DNA of 64,000 bases from Adenanthera pavonina (lineage: Eukaryota; Streptophyta; Magnoliopsida; Fabales; Fabaceae), in the NCBI GenBank assembly GCA_026686845.1, contig JAIVEN010000018.1:11441001-11505000 (forward strand), given 5' to 3'. The notes below the pieces were generated by a model. The model had not been told where the DNA came from, did no database searches, and saw nothing but the letters and a program-made list of their open reading frames with translations. The first letter of the stretch is position 1, and every line of letters begins with the position of its first letter. The translations under genes were made by a program, and so were the position numbers. Of this stretch, positions 11,593-22,600 are shown in pieces.

Positions 11593-12204
11593 TAGAAAAT
11601 ATTGAAATTTCTTGATAAATTTAATGATTCAACTCATTTTCTTAATATGCTTGAAACAGTTAAAAGTATTTTTATATTTGGAACCGGAGGGAATAATGTA
11701 TGTTTTGATAAATTTAATAAGTAAAAATATTTTACTTAATTTTTGTGTAATTAGTTAAATTGGACTTATATTCTAGATTGAAGAGAGCATCAATTATGGG
11801 GATATAAAAATATATATTTATAATTTATGATTATTATAATTATAAAATTATAAAACATATAATTGTTTTTAAAATAAATATAATTAATATATATTTACTT
11901 ATAAATTAGTATAATATGTAAAAGAATAAAAAGGAGGGACACGTGGGAAGCCGAAAGTGCGTAGAGGGGTAAAATTGACTTAGGGGTAGGGGTAGGGGTA
12001 GGCCTGCTACCCCAGAGGAGGGAGAGAGAGAAATCGGAGAGCTATCCTCCAATTTCTTTCAAATCCAACAAAAAAAAGGTTTGAAGAAGTTGAAAATTGG
12101 AATAGCATATTCCATTTTGCAAGTTCATAGTATTTTGCTATATATTTTGGAAAGTGTAGCATTTTGGTAAATAGTATTTTTTGCCGTAGCATTTCACTCA
12201 ATTT

Positions 12205-12690
12205 GCCCCTTCTCATGGTAATGCCATAATGCAATCTCAATCTTTTAAATAAATTTAATTTCATGAATTTCTTTTTATTTTTATATTTTTTATTTAAAAA
12301 CAAAATCTATGATGGTTTGAAAGTGTACATGTAAGCACAAATCTACACATCCATCTTACAAATTATATTTTATTTATAAGTCATCAACAATATAGTTTAT
12401 TCTTCAAATTTCTTGTAATTCATAGTGAAATATGTTCAATTTTTTTTAATAAATGATATACTCATTTTATCTTTTATATTTCGATTAGTGTGGATTTCCA
12501 CAACTTAAAAAAAATTATTATCAATCAACTAAGCCAATAACTCATTTTTTTTCTTCAATTAATGTTCCTACCTTGCAAATTATCAAAAAAAAATGTTCCT
12601 ACCTTGCAAAGCACTCAAACCTTGGCCGTTCCCCTAAACAATGTTTTCATTTTTTAAATCTTTTACTTCCTCCATGGCAAAGGAAAAAAA
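12205..12690. other. Intergenic spacer, one micro-insertion, no gene
   Basis: AT-rich. The only structure supported is the poly(A) micro-insertion at 12561-12610. Confidence 0.5.
12561..12610 (+). mobile_element. Micro-insertion TTATC(A)7 between perfect 19-bp repeats
   Basis: AATGTTCCTACCTTGCAAA is exactly repeated at 12561-12579 and 12592-12610. The 12-nt insert is TTATC plus seven A, with the A run against the downstream repeat. Slippage of the repeat cannot make the inserted TTATC, so a minimal retroposition event fits best. Confidence 0.6.
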
Positions 12691-12995
12691 ATTACTTCCT
12701 TGGAAGTATACCTCAACAAATTAAATAAAGTATGAGACGTCCCTTCGAATATCCACATATACACAATGAAACTCACACATGGTGTAGACTAGATTACCAG
12801 AGTGGAACCTAGTCTTTGTTCACACCAAATAACACCTTACATACTCACAGAGAGAACAGAGAAGATAGGAGAGAACTCAAAGGAATTGTGTGTATTTTGA
12901 GGGAATGAGCTCCTCTATTTATAAGTGAAGGATTGTATCTTTTACAATCTCCGCATTTATGAGCAGGATATGATTATCATATCAATGAAAGAATA
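12690..12995 (-). mobile_element. Copia LTR remnant (3' side of the deleted element)
   Basis: On the minus strand there is a TATA box CTTATAAATAGAGG near 12925, then a CT-rich start region, as in U3-R of Tork/Tnt1-like LTRs. It follows directly on the truncated protease reading frame at 13001. The exact LTR ends are not resolved. Confidence 0.5.
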
Positions 12996-13000
12996 TATGT

Positions 13001-13767
13001 TTAGATTATTCCTCGGATGTCAAGTACATAGAACACATTATAAAGTGTTAGGATTAAGCCTCTATACAAAACAATTTTGCAGTTTCCGATTCCTTTAACC
13101 TCGACTCTAGCATTATTTCCAACAGAAAACCACATGCTTTTTGCTGGTAACCAACAATAATCTGTCCGATTGCCACAATCTATACTTACATGGTTTGTGG
13201 CCCTTGAGTCTACAATCCACAAAGGATATGTTTTGGTTAATAAAATGCTACTAGAAACATAAGATAATGTGAAATTTTAATATCTAGTGGTACCTCTTTC
13301 TGCTCAGGGCAATCTTTGGCATAATGTCCATTTTTCTAGCAAACATAACATTTGACCTTTGCCAGGTTAGGTTTCTTCGCAGGTTTCTTGCCCTTTTTCT
13401 TGAAATTTTCTTTCCTTTTGGGAATTTGGGCCCCTTCTTCTTCTTCTAAAACCCTTTACCCCTCTTGGGTTTGGACTTTGATGAAGAAGGTTTGTTGTTC
13501 TCTACCAAATATGCATTACCAAAGGCTTTGAAAGCCTATAGTCTTTCATCCTTGAGCTCAAGATGATGCGTAACATCATCAAAGGTCATAATGTTTTCAT
13601 TAGGAGTTAAGTTTACTTTCATGTGCTCCCAGCTGGTCGGGAGAGACCTAATCATAGCTCGCATCCGTTGTTCAGTTGATAGTTCATGCCCTGCTTCATT
13701 CAACTCATATATTATGTTTGACATTTCCCACAAATGTTGCCTAATAGGGACATTAGGCCTTAGTTTG
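13001..13767 (-). pseudogene. Deleted copia gag-protease fragment
   Basis: Three pieces in the right order on the minus strand. A gag segment at 13767-13536 contains RQHLWEMSNIIYEL and EQRMRAMIRSLP (UBN2-type gag). A CCHC knuckle near 13310-13360 reads CYVC, a stop, then KNGHYAKDC. A protease start at 13222-13001 has WIVDSRATNHV, where the family normally has DSGA; the Gly to Arg change would abolish the aspartic protease site. Integrase, reverse transcriptase and RNase H are gone. The gag N terminus is cut at 13768, where a SIRE-like LTR begins. Confidence 0.75.
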
Positions 13768-15354
13768 TGTTAGTTCTGCTGACTTCCCAAGAGGGGGTGA
13801 ATTGAGAAGTTTGAATTTTTCTGCAAAATGAAAAGAAGGTAGTGAAAGTAAAAGTTGTAGAAAAACAGAGTGCAGAATGTAATAGGGCAATAAGCAAGGT
13901 ATGAGAAGAAGGATACAGAGATTTATCCTGGTTTGGTCTCTTCCTCTTGACCTACGTCCAGTCTTTAAGTTACCACTTGAGATTTTCCACTATCTTGCAA
14001 GATTTCAGTGGGCTACTTGTAATGCCACAGTACAACTTTATGCTCTGTTCCAAGAACTTACAGTTTCACTCTTCGCACTCTATCTAACTGCTTCCCAAAT
14101 CTTTTGTGAAGTCTCATCACAAGAAAATTTTTCTTCCATATAAAGGTAAAATTGTTTATAATAGGAGAAACTCTCTAATATAGAGTATGTTTGACAGTTG
14201 AAGAGTAATAAATGAGGTGTATGAGAGTATAAGACTTTGATTGAAGAATTTGACAGAGTTCAGTATATACAACATAAAATTGTTATCCACACTTTTAAAT
14301 GAAGTTCTATTTATAGATTTATGTCTTAACTATACGTTAGAGACAAGATCTAACCATTAGAGACGTTACCTAGTAGTTACTCTACAAAACTATCCGTTCA
14401 CCAACCGCATTTAATACATGTGGCATCCAAAGTTCGAATTGTGAGGTGTCAATAGACGAATTTCGTAGAGACCATAAGTTAAAGACTTTAATGTTAAACT
14501 TCGAAGTTCGTCTGTTCAAAGGTAAAATTCGAATTTTCATGTTGACAAATATTTCCCATGTTTGAACATACGAATTTTCAAGTTTAAAGTTCTTCTAATA
14601 AGTGTAAACAGTTGTTCTATATTACTACAGTGCATTCAAAATTCAAATTTTGGTGTCCAAAATTCGTCTGTCAGTGAGCAACTCAATATGGTACAAAAGT
14701 TCTTCTTTTCGAAATTCAAATTTTGAGCCTTCAAAGTTCATCTGTCAGAGAGTCCTTTTTTCAGACTTTTATCTTTGCATTCCAAAGTTTAAATTTCTGA
14801 AGACCCAAATTTGTCTGTGGGAGGGACACTTGAATAGACTTACGCATTATCTCTCCAAAGTTCGAATTTTCAAAATCAAAGTTCATCTATAAGAGGATTG
14901 ACTTGGAACTCTTTTTAAACTTCACTTTCAGATGAATTTTGACATATCTTCAGACGAATTTTTCATTTTTCACAAGTTGTGCTTTACCTGAAATTTGAAT
15001 TTTAACAGTCTGAAATTCATCTGTCAGAGGCAACATTTTTGTAAGTTTGAATTTTAGCCTCCAAAGTTCGAATTTTCAAGGTAACATATGAAGTTTAACA
15101 GTTCAAAATTTGTCTGTTAGTGAGTATTTTTCAAATATATCGTAAGTTAACATAGGATTGTTGAAAAACACATGTTAAAAATATTTAGGTGAAAGATCAA
15201 AGTCTTTTACTCATGTGAATATAGTGATAAATCCTACAAACTAATTTATACTCATTTCTTCTTAGATTTCTTCACTTGAGATCTCTTGTATAGCTTTGAT
15301 ATCATCCTTCCAAGCTCCAGTTGTTTGGGATCATCAAAAACACTTGATTCAACA
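13768..15354 (-). mobile_element. SIRE/Maximus-like LTR (1,587 bp), minus orientation
   Basis: On the minus strand it begins TGTTGAATCAAG at 15354 right after a purine tract (AGAGAGGGGAAA, 15355-15366) and ends GAACTAACA at 13768. The TATA region is ATCTATAAATAGAACTT near 14305-14325, followed by the R/U5 stretch with AAATCTCAAGTGGTAACTT, GACTGGACGTAGGTC and CACCCCCTCTTGGG typical of this superfamily. 14400-15130 holds many diverged copies of a TTCGAATTTT / TTCATCTGTCAG unit. Confidence 0.7.
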
Positions 15355-15379
15355 TTTCCCCTCTCTTGATGATGATAAA

Positions 15380-17150
15380 ATAATTTGCAAATTGGATTAA
15401 TACTTGGGTTTGTTTCTAAAAGCTCCCCCTCAATATATACATTAAAATTTGAAAATAAGTGCATCATAAATAACAGATTAGAAGGAAAATAGAGAATCTT
15501 ATTGAATTATTTCATTCAAAGTTTTAGTATAAGGATATGACATTGCAAACACAGAGTTTCAAAGCAAGATAGTTATTCATTATAAGAAGTACAGAAAACA
15601 TGAATAGGCAATACAAGTAAAACCAAGCAACCCTAAGATCTAATCAATTCTTCTTGAGCTTGGATTTCTTACTGTAAGTCTTGCCAGATTATCCTGCAGC
15701 AGTTTTCCTAGTAATCTTCCCAGTTTGCTTAGATGTCTTCTTCTCTTTTTTGGCATCATCAGGGACTTGAACATGTATAGTAGGAGGAGGTATTGGGGTC
15801 ACTAGAATGGCACAAAGAGGTACAGGGATAAAAGGCCGATCGGGATTGATATGAGGAAGAGGTATAGAAGGTGATGTTTCAGGCAGGTCTTCCTCAGCAT
15901 CTTCAGTTATTTCCTGAACTTCCTTTTGAAGATTAGCAAATCTGACCCTTCATACTAAGGTCATGCCATATTGAGGAGATGAGGGTTGAGGAGCAGAAGG
16001 AGGGAACATCTCATCAAGCCTTTGTTTTTGGGCTTACACTATGGCATTGTGTGTAAAAGCTGCAGTATCCATGTAAGGTACAAGGCTCCTTTCCTCATTC
16101 AGAGCAGCTTGAATAATAGGGGTTGAGGTGATAACTGCAACAAGCTTTTCCATTTGCTCAGATTCTTGAGTTGATAGAATTGACTCCTGAGCATCTTTAA
16201 CAATAGGCTCATGGGAGCTTGCTTCCTGAGGAGCCTCTTCCTCCATGCCATAGTCCAAGGGTGGACTAAGGCTTGTCTTATTGCTAGAGGCCTGTGGAGT
16301 GGCCAATGTTCCAGCAGCCTCAGTAGCAGCATGTTTAGTAGGAGCAAGTTCAGGAGAGGCTAACTCAAATGGACTTGGAGGTTCAGGAGTAGGAGACCTG
16401 GTAGGTTCAGAGGGTCCTGACTGAGCTTGAGCTAATATGGAGAGAATGATACTTCTGATGTCGTCATATGCATCAGCAACCACTTTCATATTCTTTGCCA
16501 ACTAAAAAAATCTGATCTTGCAGATAAACAAACTTAGCATTTTGCTTATCTCTGATGCTCAGCATGAGTGCAAAGAGGCTGTCATACAACTCAGTGATCT
16601 TAGTTGTTAGCCCAGGTGAAAGGAGTGGATGGCATATGTGTCTAAGTGAGCTGAGGTGGAGGAGAAACAGGCTGAGATGAGGGCCATGAGGGTGGAGCAG
16701 CCTCAGAAGTTCCTACTTGCTATTGTGAGCCACCTTCCTCAAAGAATAAGGCTTCTGACTTCCTAGCTCCTTTCCCAATCTATCTGTCATCTTTCCTTTC
16801 AATTGCCATTCTCTGCAATTCTTCCTCTTTAAAAACTTTAGTAGGCTTGCCTTTTCTTTTTTCCAGATGTTGAATCCTGACATACTGAAGTATTTTGGAG
16901 ATGATTAAGGCATAGGGTAGAGTGGAGTCTTTCCTCTGATCTATTACTTTGATCATATGTTGAAGGATGATATGACCCATATTTATCAGCTTACCACACA
17001 TAAGTGCAGTCATCATATGTGCTTCAGCCCTTCTTATGAGTTGAAACTTCCCTTTTTGTTGAATGTAATCCTAGACACAATGTAGTGTAGGATTCTGACT
17101 TAAGCACTAAGGTTAGAGGGCTTCAGCAAACTCAGAGGTAACCTATTCTC
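15380..17150 (-). pseudogene. Degraded env-like / 'plant transposon protein' ORF region of the SIRE-like element
   Basis: Broken minus-strand frames lie just upstream of the LTR. From about 17150 down, frames encode LKPSNLS, a stop, VRILHYIV, then (after a frame change) DYIQQKGKFQLIRRAEAH and a 78-aa piece at 17016-16780 (MCGKLINMGHIILQHM, STLPYALIISKIL). This pattern is known from plant retroelement env-like or putative transposon proteins. A 155-aa Pro/Ser/Glu-rich frame at 16501-16034 would be the C-terminal half. At least three stops or frameshifts make it non-functional. Position 5' of a 3' LTR fits SIRE-type elements. Confidence 0.6.
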
Positions 17151-17199
17151 TCACCTTTTAAACAGGGTATTCAGCACTTTATTTTCAATTAAATTGGAA

Positions 17200-18727
17200 T
17201 ATTAAGATTCAATTTCTTAACCTTTGAGTTTATGTGTAAGTAATTGAGGATATTTGAGTTTAAAAGGTTTTTCAAACAATTTTAGAATATCTTTTTTAAT
17301 ATCTTTGAAGATTTTAAGTCCAGAAATCAAATTAAGTATTGATTTCTTCATTCCTATGAGTTTTCAAACTATTAGAAGGAGTAATTTATTATTGATGTCT
17401 TCATAACCTGTTATACCAAAAATCATCTTGCTTCTATGCTTTCATAATAGGTATAACCGATTATCTTTGACATAGTAATCACTTGTTCTATATTGCCAAA
17501 GTCTTTGGTTCTTATGCCGCGTATTATTCAATTACCATAACCAATATAATTGATTATTTTCTAAAATTGTCTCAGTTCCATTGTCTCTTCTTACATAATC
17601 AATTACTCTTATAGAAGCAATCGATTATCATTCTCTTTTTCTTCTAGCATGCTTCTGTTTAGCATTCTAATCGATTACTCCCACCTCATAATTGATTATA
17701 TTGTCTCATGTAACCTATTATGCTTTGAAATGTAATCTGTTACCTTGGATTTCTTTTCCAAAATTACTCGTACCCAAATATAATCTGCTATATCTTCAAA
17801 TGTAACATGTTATCCTTGTATTTCTCATTCATTCTATTCTTGATAATCTTTTACCATTTCTAAATATAATAAGTTATATTTCCTAACCTTCCAAATTTCT
17901 TTTTAATTGATTATTCTAAACTCAATTGATTGACAAACTTACTTTGTTCTTTGTTATTAAACTTAATTAATTGACTTAAATAGAACACAGATTTATTATT
18001 ATAGATACGTTACTAGAAATAACCTTGAAAACACCATAATCAATTAGCCTTTTATAGTATAATTGATTAACTCGATAAATTGCTTGCAACTACTAGTTTA
18101 ATGGCTAGTTCCTCAGAGTAACGATTAGTTACTTGTGCCTAACGGCTAATTAACTACTTCTATCTATAAATAGAACTTTATTTAAGTTGAGAGAAAAAAG
18201 AATGATATTATGAAACTGTTTTATTGAATCAACAGATTTATTTCTTTATCAAACACTCTCAACTACATTATGTGAATTTCATTATAATTTAATCTACTTT
18301 TTGAGAGAGTATTTATTTGTATTGATAAATTCTATGTGAGAAAATTCTCCAGGTGATTTAGAGGGGTTACTAAAGGAAGATTTTCTTAAAGGGAATTTGT
18401 AATCACACTAGGAAAGGTGTGGGAGAGACACAGACTTATGTAAGGAGTCCTAGTTGTACTGTGACTTCACATGTGTATGGATCGAACTTGTGGTTATAGT
18501 GAAAAGTCTCAAGTGGGTTACTTGAAGACTAGATGTAGACTAAATAGTTAGGTTGAACTAAGATAAATCTCTGTGTCTTGCTTTTCATCATTTGTATCTC
18601 TCAATCTTGCATAAAGTGCTGTGTTCGCTCTTGTTCTTCATACTTCTGTAAAAAGTTAGGTTATACTTTAAAAAGACAAATTTTAAATCACTAAATTCAC
18701 CCCTTCTTGGGTTCTTAGCCATATCAA
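17200..18727 (+). mobile_element. Second SIRE-like LTR, plus orientation, left end unresolved
   Basis: Same architecture as 13768-15354 but inverted: TATA region ATCTATAAATAGAACTT near 18162-18180, then AGTTGTACTGTGACTTCACA, AAGTCTCAAGTGGGTTACTT and AAATTCACCCCTTCTTGGG near 18700. Its U3 instead carries AATCGATTAC/AATTGATTAT palindromes (17400-18080), a hallmark of legume SIRE-type LTRs. The left boundary could not be fixed because env-like coding of the neighbouring element reads past 17057. Confidence 0.6.
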
Positions 18728-19657
18728 TATTTTAAAACCTTAGTCCTCCAAAATTCTACCATGTATGTTTTTTTTTTTTTTACCAAAATCATGTAGGTTG
18801 AAACGATGGGAGTAAAACATAAAAAATGTTAGATGTTCTATTAACAAATCATGAATAATATGTGTCATCTCAATTTCCATGCAAATGCACATAACTCATT
18901 TTAGTTGAAAGTCATGAGAATAAAAAAATGTGTTGAACATATTACTAAATAAATATTTTTATTAAGGAGGGATATTTGGTGTAAAAAGTTAAATTTAAAT
19001 GATTTATGGATGGAAATGAAATCTTAAAAATATAAGAAAGATATATGTAGTTCAGGAAGGAACATCACATTAGTTTAATCTTTTGTTTTTGAGAGATTTT
19101 TAATGTAAATTTTAAAATAAAGAGATTAATATAATTTTAATAAATTTTAGAAAATGTTCATATATAATTTGTGTTTTAAATTTTTTGATATCATGCTATT
19201 ATTATTGTTGTTGTTTTATTATTGTTGTTACTTGTTGTATTATTATTAAAAAAGTATTTATATATTATTTCTTACATATATTTTGTATTATTTTTTAATT
19301 AAAAATTAATATGTAGATTTTTTTAATTATTAATTATATATTAAAATTATTAAATTTTTAAACTTAACAAAATTTAAAAAGCATATGTATTAAATTTTAA
19401 TTGGAGAATTACATTAAAAAAATAAAAATACTCATCCTTCGTATTATTATCCATATCGATTTATTCAATTTTTTTTATATAAAATCGATTTATTCATCTC
19501 TAGCAAAACGGCTAGTTCAGGAACTGGAAGTCCGAAACCATTCGGTAAGTTCTCCGCCGTTTGCTTTCCCACTCGACTTGCACTTCCTCTTCCAAATTTG
19601 GAGTCGGCTTCCATTTTTGAACCTTACAACAACATTTTATAGTTCTCTGGCTCTGCC
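18728..19657. other. AT-rich spacer and putative promoter/5' leader of the SET gene
   Basis: 18728-19480 is low-complexity AT-rich DNA. 19500-19657 turns pyrimidine- and GC-richer and probably holds the transcription start and leader of the downstream gene. No TATA box is assigned with confidence. Confidence 0.4.
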
Positions 19658-22600
19658 ATGCTGTTGCGACCTCGCATTGCAACTCTTTGGTGGTTCCTAC
19701 GTCCTCTTTCCAACGCCCATATGAATCCTCAACCTTCCTCCTCCTTCCACCTTATCCTTTCTTATTCAACCCAACCTCAGGTTCAGAATACTTTTCTGTT
19801 TCTCCCTGCTACCATTACTTTCACTGATTCTACGACTTTTCCCATCACCTGAACCTTTATTTTTTTCTTTGGTGATAGGTTTCTGGCGTCTTGGACGATG
19901 ATTGCGATGGTTTCTTGCCATGGTTGGAGCGGAAAGCTGGCTGTAGGATTTCATCAGCGCTTTCAATTGCGAAATCATCGTATGGCAGGTTCTTCAGTTT
20001 CTTTGTTTTGGATTGATTTGATTCCATTGGATTGGGAATTGTTGTTTTTCAATGGGAAATTCAAATTGACTCATTGTTATTGACTTTTGGGGACTAATTT
20101 TGTATATTAGTTTCTAGCTGGCTGTCATTGTTTGTTGAATTGTTAGCTTCTTGTCAGATAATGTAAGCTGACCTGACTCCCTACTATTTAGGAATTAGTT
20201 TGTTTGAGGGTATGAGTCTTTGTACCACGGAAATGAATCTATAAAATGCAAATAGACACTAATTGGTTTCATGGTATATTAGGTAAACTAAGAACTCAGA
20301 AATTGATGGGACGCATTTTACTGTGTGAGTTGGCATTTGTCTTTCTCAACGAAGTTCTATCTTGTAGGCGGGCTGAGTTTTAAAATTTTGGTCTTTTGCA
20401 ACTAATGTCGTGGCTATAAATATGTCCTGTCAATGTTTAGATATATCAGTTACTGCTTTTACAGAAATTTTTATGGCGTGCACTTTGTTTACATTGGTCT
20501 TCTTTGTCTCTGAAGCTGACGCTGTTATGGCATATTTTACAGAAAACTAAAAAATATGGTATATCTATTTCACATTATAATCATGTTTGCAAAGCACTCC
20601 GTTTCTTTGTTACATAGATTGATATTGAGGGCATCCAATTTTTCTGGGTAATTTCTTGAATTTTCCTGTATGTAACGCTGAGTATTTTGATCTCATTTTG
20701 ATTTTGATTCAAGATCTGGCAATGAAGAAGAAGAGAAGAAGGAAAGATGAAGGAAGAAGAAGGGGAGGAAAAAAATTGTTTGAGGGCATTTTTTTTTTGT
20801 TTTTAAATTTTATTTTTATTTGATCAAGTAGAAAAAATAATTTTTTCCCAACATTTCAAGATCATACCAAACAAAATTAACACTCATTCCATTCCTTTCC
20901 ATTAACATTCTTTCTAATAACCAAATGGACCCGTAATACTTGTGGCAAAAAAATATTATTAAAAGTAGAATATAGAAAACCTAACCTTTTGAATTAGTGA
21001 TTTAATTTAATTTGAATATTTTCAATGCCATAAAATCAACTTTTAATTGTTAAATGAAGTTAGATTAACTCAAGGCATTCCATCTCTAGCAAAAAAATAA
21101 ATAAATAAATAAAAGGGGCATTCCATTGGCCAATATTCCAATTTTATAATATTCAGGCTTGAATGTGTGCGTGTGCGTATTTTATCAAAGGGATATTATA
21201 ACTCATAAGTGGATGCAGCATACGTACTCGTATGGTGTATTGTTTATAGGCTATATGGATTCAATTAATAAAATAGTTATGTAAAAATAATGATTGTGGT
21301 AAATGCTTCTCTGTACATCTGTGTTTCAAATGTTACCTCCTTTTATATCAATTCTTAATCTACGCCATGCATCAGCTTCTCCTTTTGCTTCTAGGATAAC
21401 GCACAGTGGAGACTTTATAAAATGTTTCTGTACACTGGTGTATCATATGTTAACTCCTTATTTCGCCTAATCAAATGTTTACTTTTCTTATATAACCATC
21501 TAATGTACCTGCATGTAGGGCTCTGTTTGCCTCTCAGATTATACACACTGGAGAATGCATTTTACAGGTTCCTTATAGTGTGGTATGCATCACTTGTTAA
21601 ATCTTACTAGAATTTTATAACGGTCATTTTACTCAAATTGCTCTTCATAATATTCCTAATTGATTTTGCAGCAAATAACTGTGGATAATTTACTCCCAGA
21701 AATCAGATCTTTGATCAGCGATGAAGTTGGAAATATTGCAAAACTTGCTGTTGTTATTCTTGTTGAGCAGAAACTGGGTCAGGTAACTTTAATATCAAAT
21801 TTCTAGAAAAAAGTTTATGTCAATTCAGGAACTTTGCTCTTGCATATTTAAGAAAACAATACTTGTTAATACCATTGTGTTTGGTAGAAATATTAGAAAA
21901 CTTCTAAGTGCATCTATGTAATATCTATTTCTGTATGATAGGACTCCACATGGGACCCATATATCAGCTGTCTTCCTTGTCAAGGACAGCTGCATAATAC
22001 GGCAAGTGTTCTTGCTTTTCTGTATTTATTTGCTCTTTCTTTCTGCGCTTGTTCTTTCTTTTTGTATTTGTAGTTGAGTTCCTTTCTTGTTGAATAGGAA
22101 TGTTGTACTTTGTTCTTGGTGAGTTAATTTGTTCTACCTACCTACTTGCATAGTGGAAGGCACCTTTCTTAGTCTTTCTCATAATTTTAATGGTGAAATC
22201 TAATTAGATATAGAAGAAAATAGCGTGAGACAGTTAGCAGAGTGAGAAGGGAGACAGGACAGAGAGGGAAAAGTCAGCCACTGAAGCTCAAGATTCATCT
22301 ACCTTGGTCTCTATCTAAAGCTCTTATTTTTACTAGTATTAAAAGTATAGGATATGGAAAAACCTCTGAATAATATGCCTTAAATCTTTCTAAACCTGAC
22401 AAGATCTCCCTAATTTAGGCCACATTTTAACTTCTTTCATAAACAACTCTCTTAATCATAGGAGAGCCTTGCTGATAAAGATTCTGACTTCTCCATTAGT
22501 TCATAGAAAATGCATAAATAGCGGTTGAAGAAAATAGGATAACTGTAAATGTATGTGCTTCACAAGCATGTAATGTTTGCTTATTCTTCTCAATTGCATA

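Larger units (their letters stand above)
10344..12204. repeat. Large foldback element with ~0.6-kb inverted arms, nested MITE stack in its centre
   Basis: The left arm (10344 to about 10960) and right arm (about 11600-12204) are inverted copies: AAATTGAGCGAAATGCTA at the left end against AAATTGAGTGAAATGCTA on the minus strand at the right end. Shared inner marks are GGCCTACCCC/GGGGTAGGCC, the CTCCTCTG box and CTCCGGTTC. No transposase is visible, so it is non-autonomous. The left flank (ACCAT) and right flank (GCCCC) show no clear target duplication, so class is unassigned. Confidence 0.7.

Noticed and set aside
17057..17066. TGTTGAATG as the left end of the plus-strand SIRE-like LTR
   Set aside because: Env-like coding on the minus strand reads through and beyond this point (to about 17150), so it belongs to the neighbouring element.
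17400..18080. AATCGATTAC/AATTGATTAT repeats as a CRISPR-like or regulatory array
   Set aside because: Spacing is irregular and the setting is an LTR of a SIRE-like retroelement in a plant genome, where such palindromes are known.
18761..18798. T run with ACCAAAATC between ATGTATG and ATGTAGG
   Set aside because: The flanking repeat is too short and imperfect to call a target duplication.
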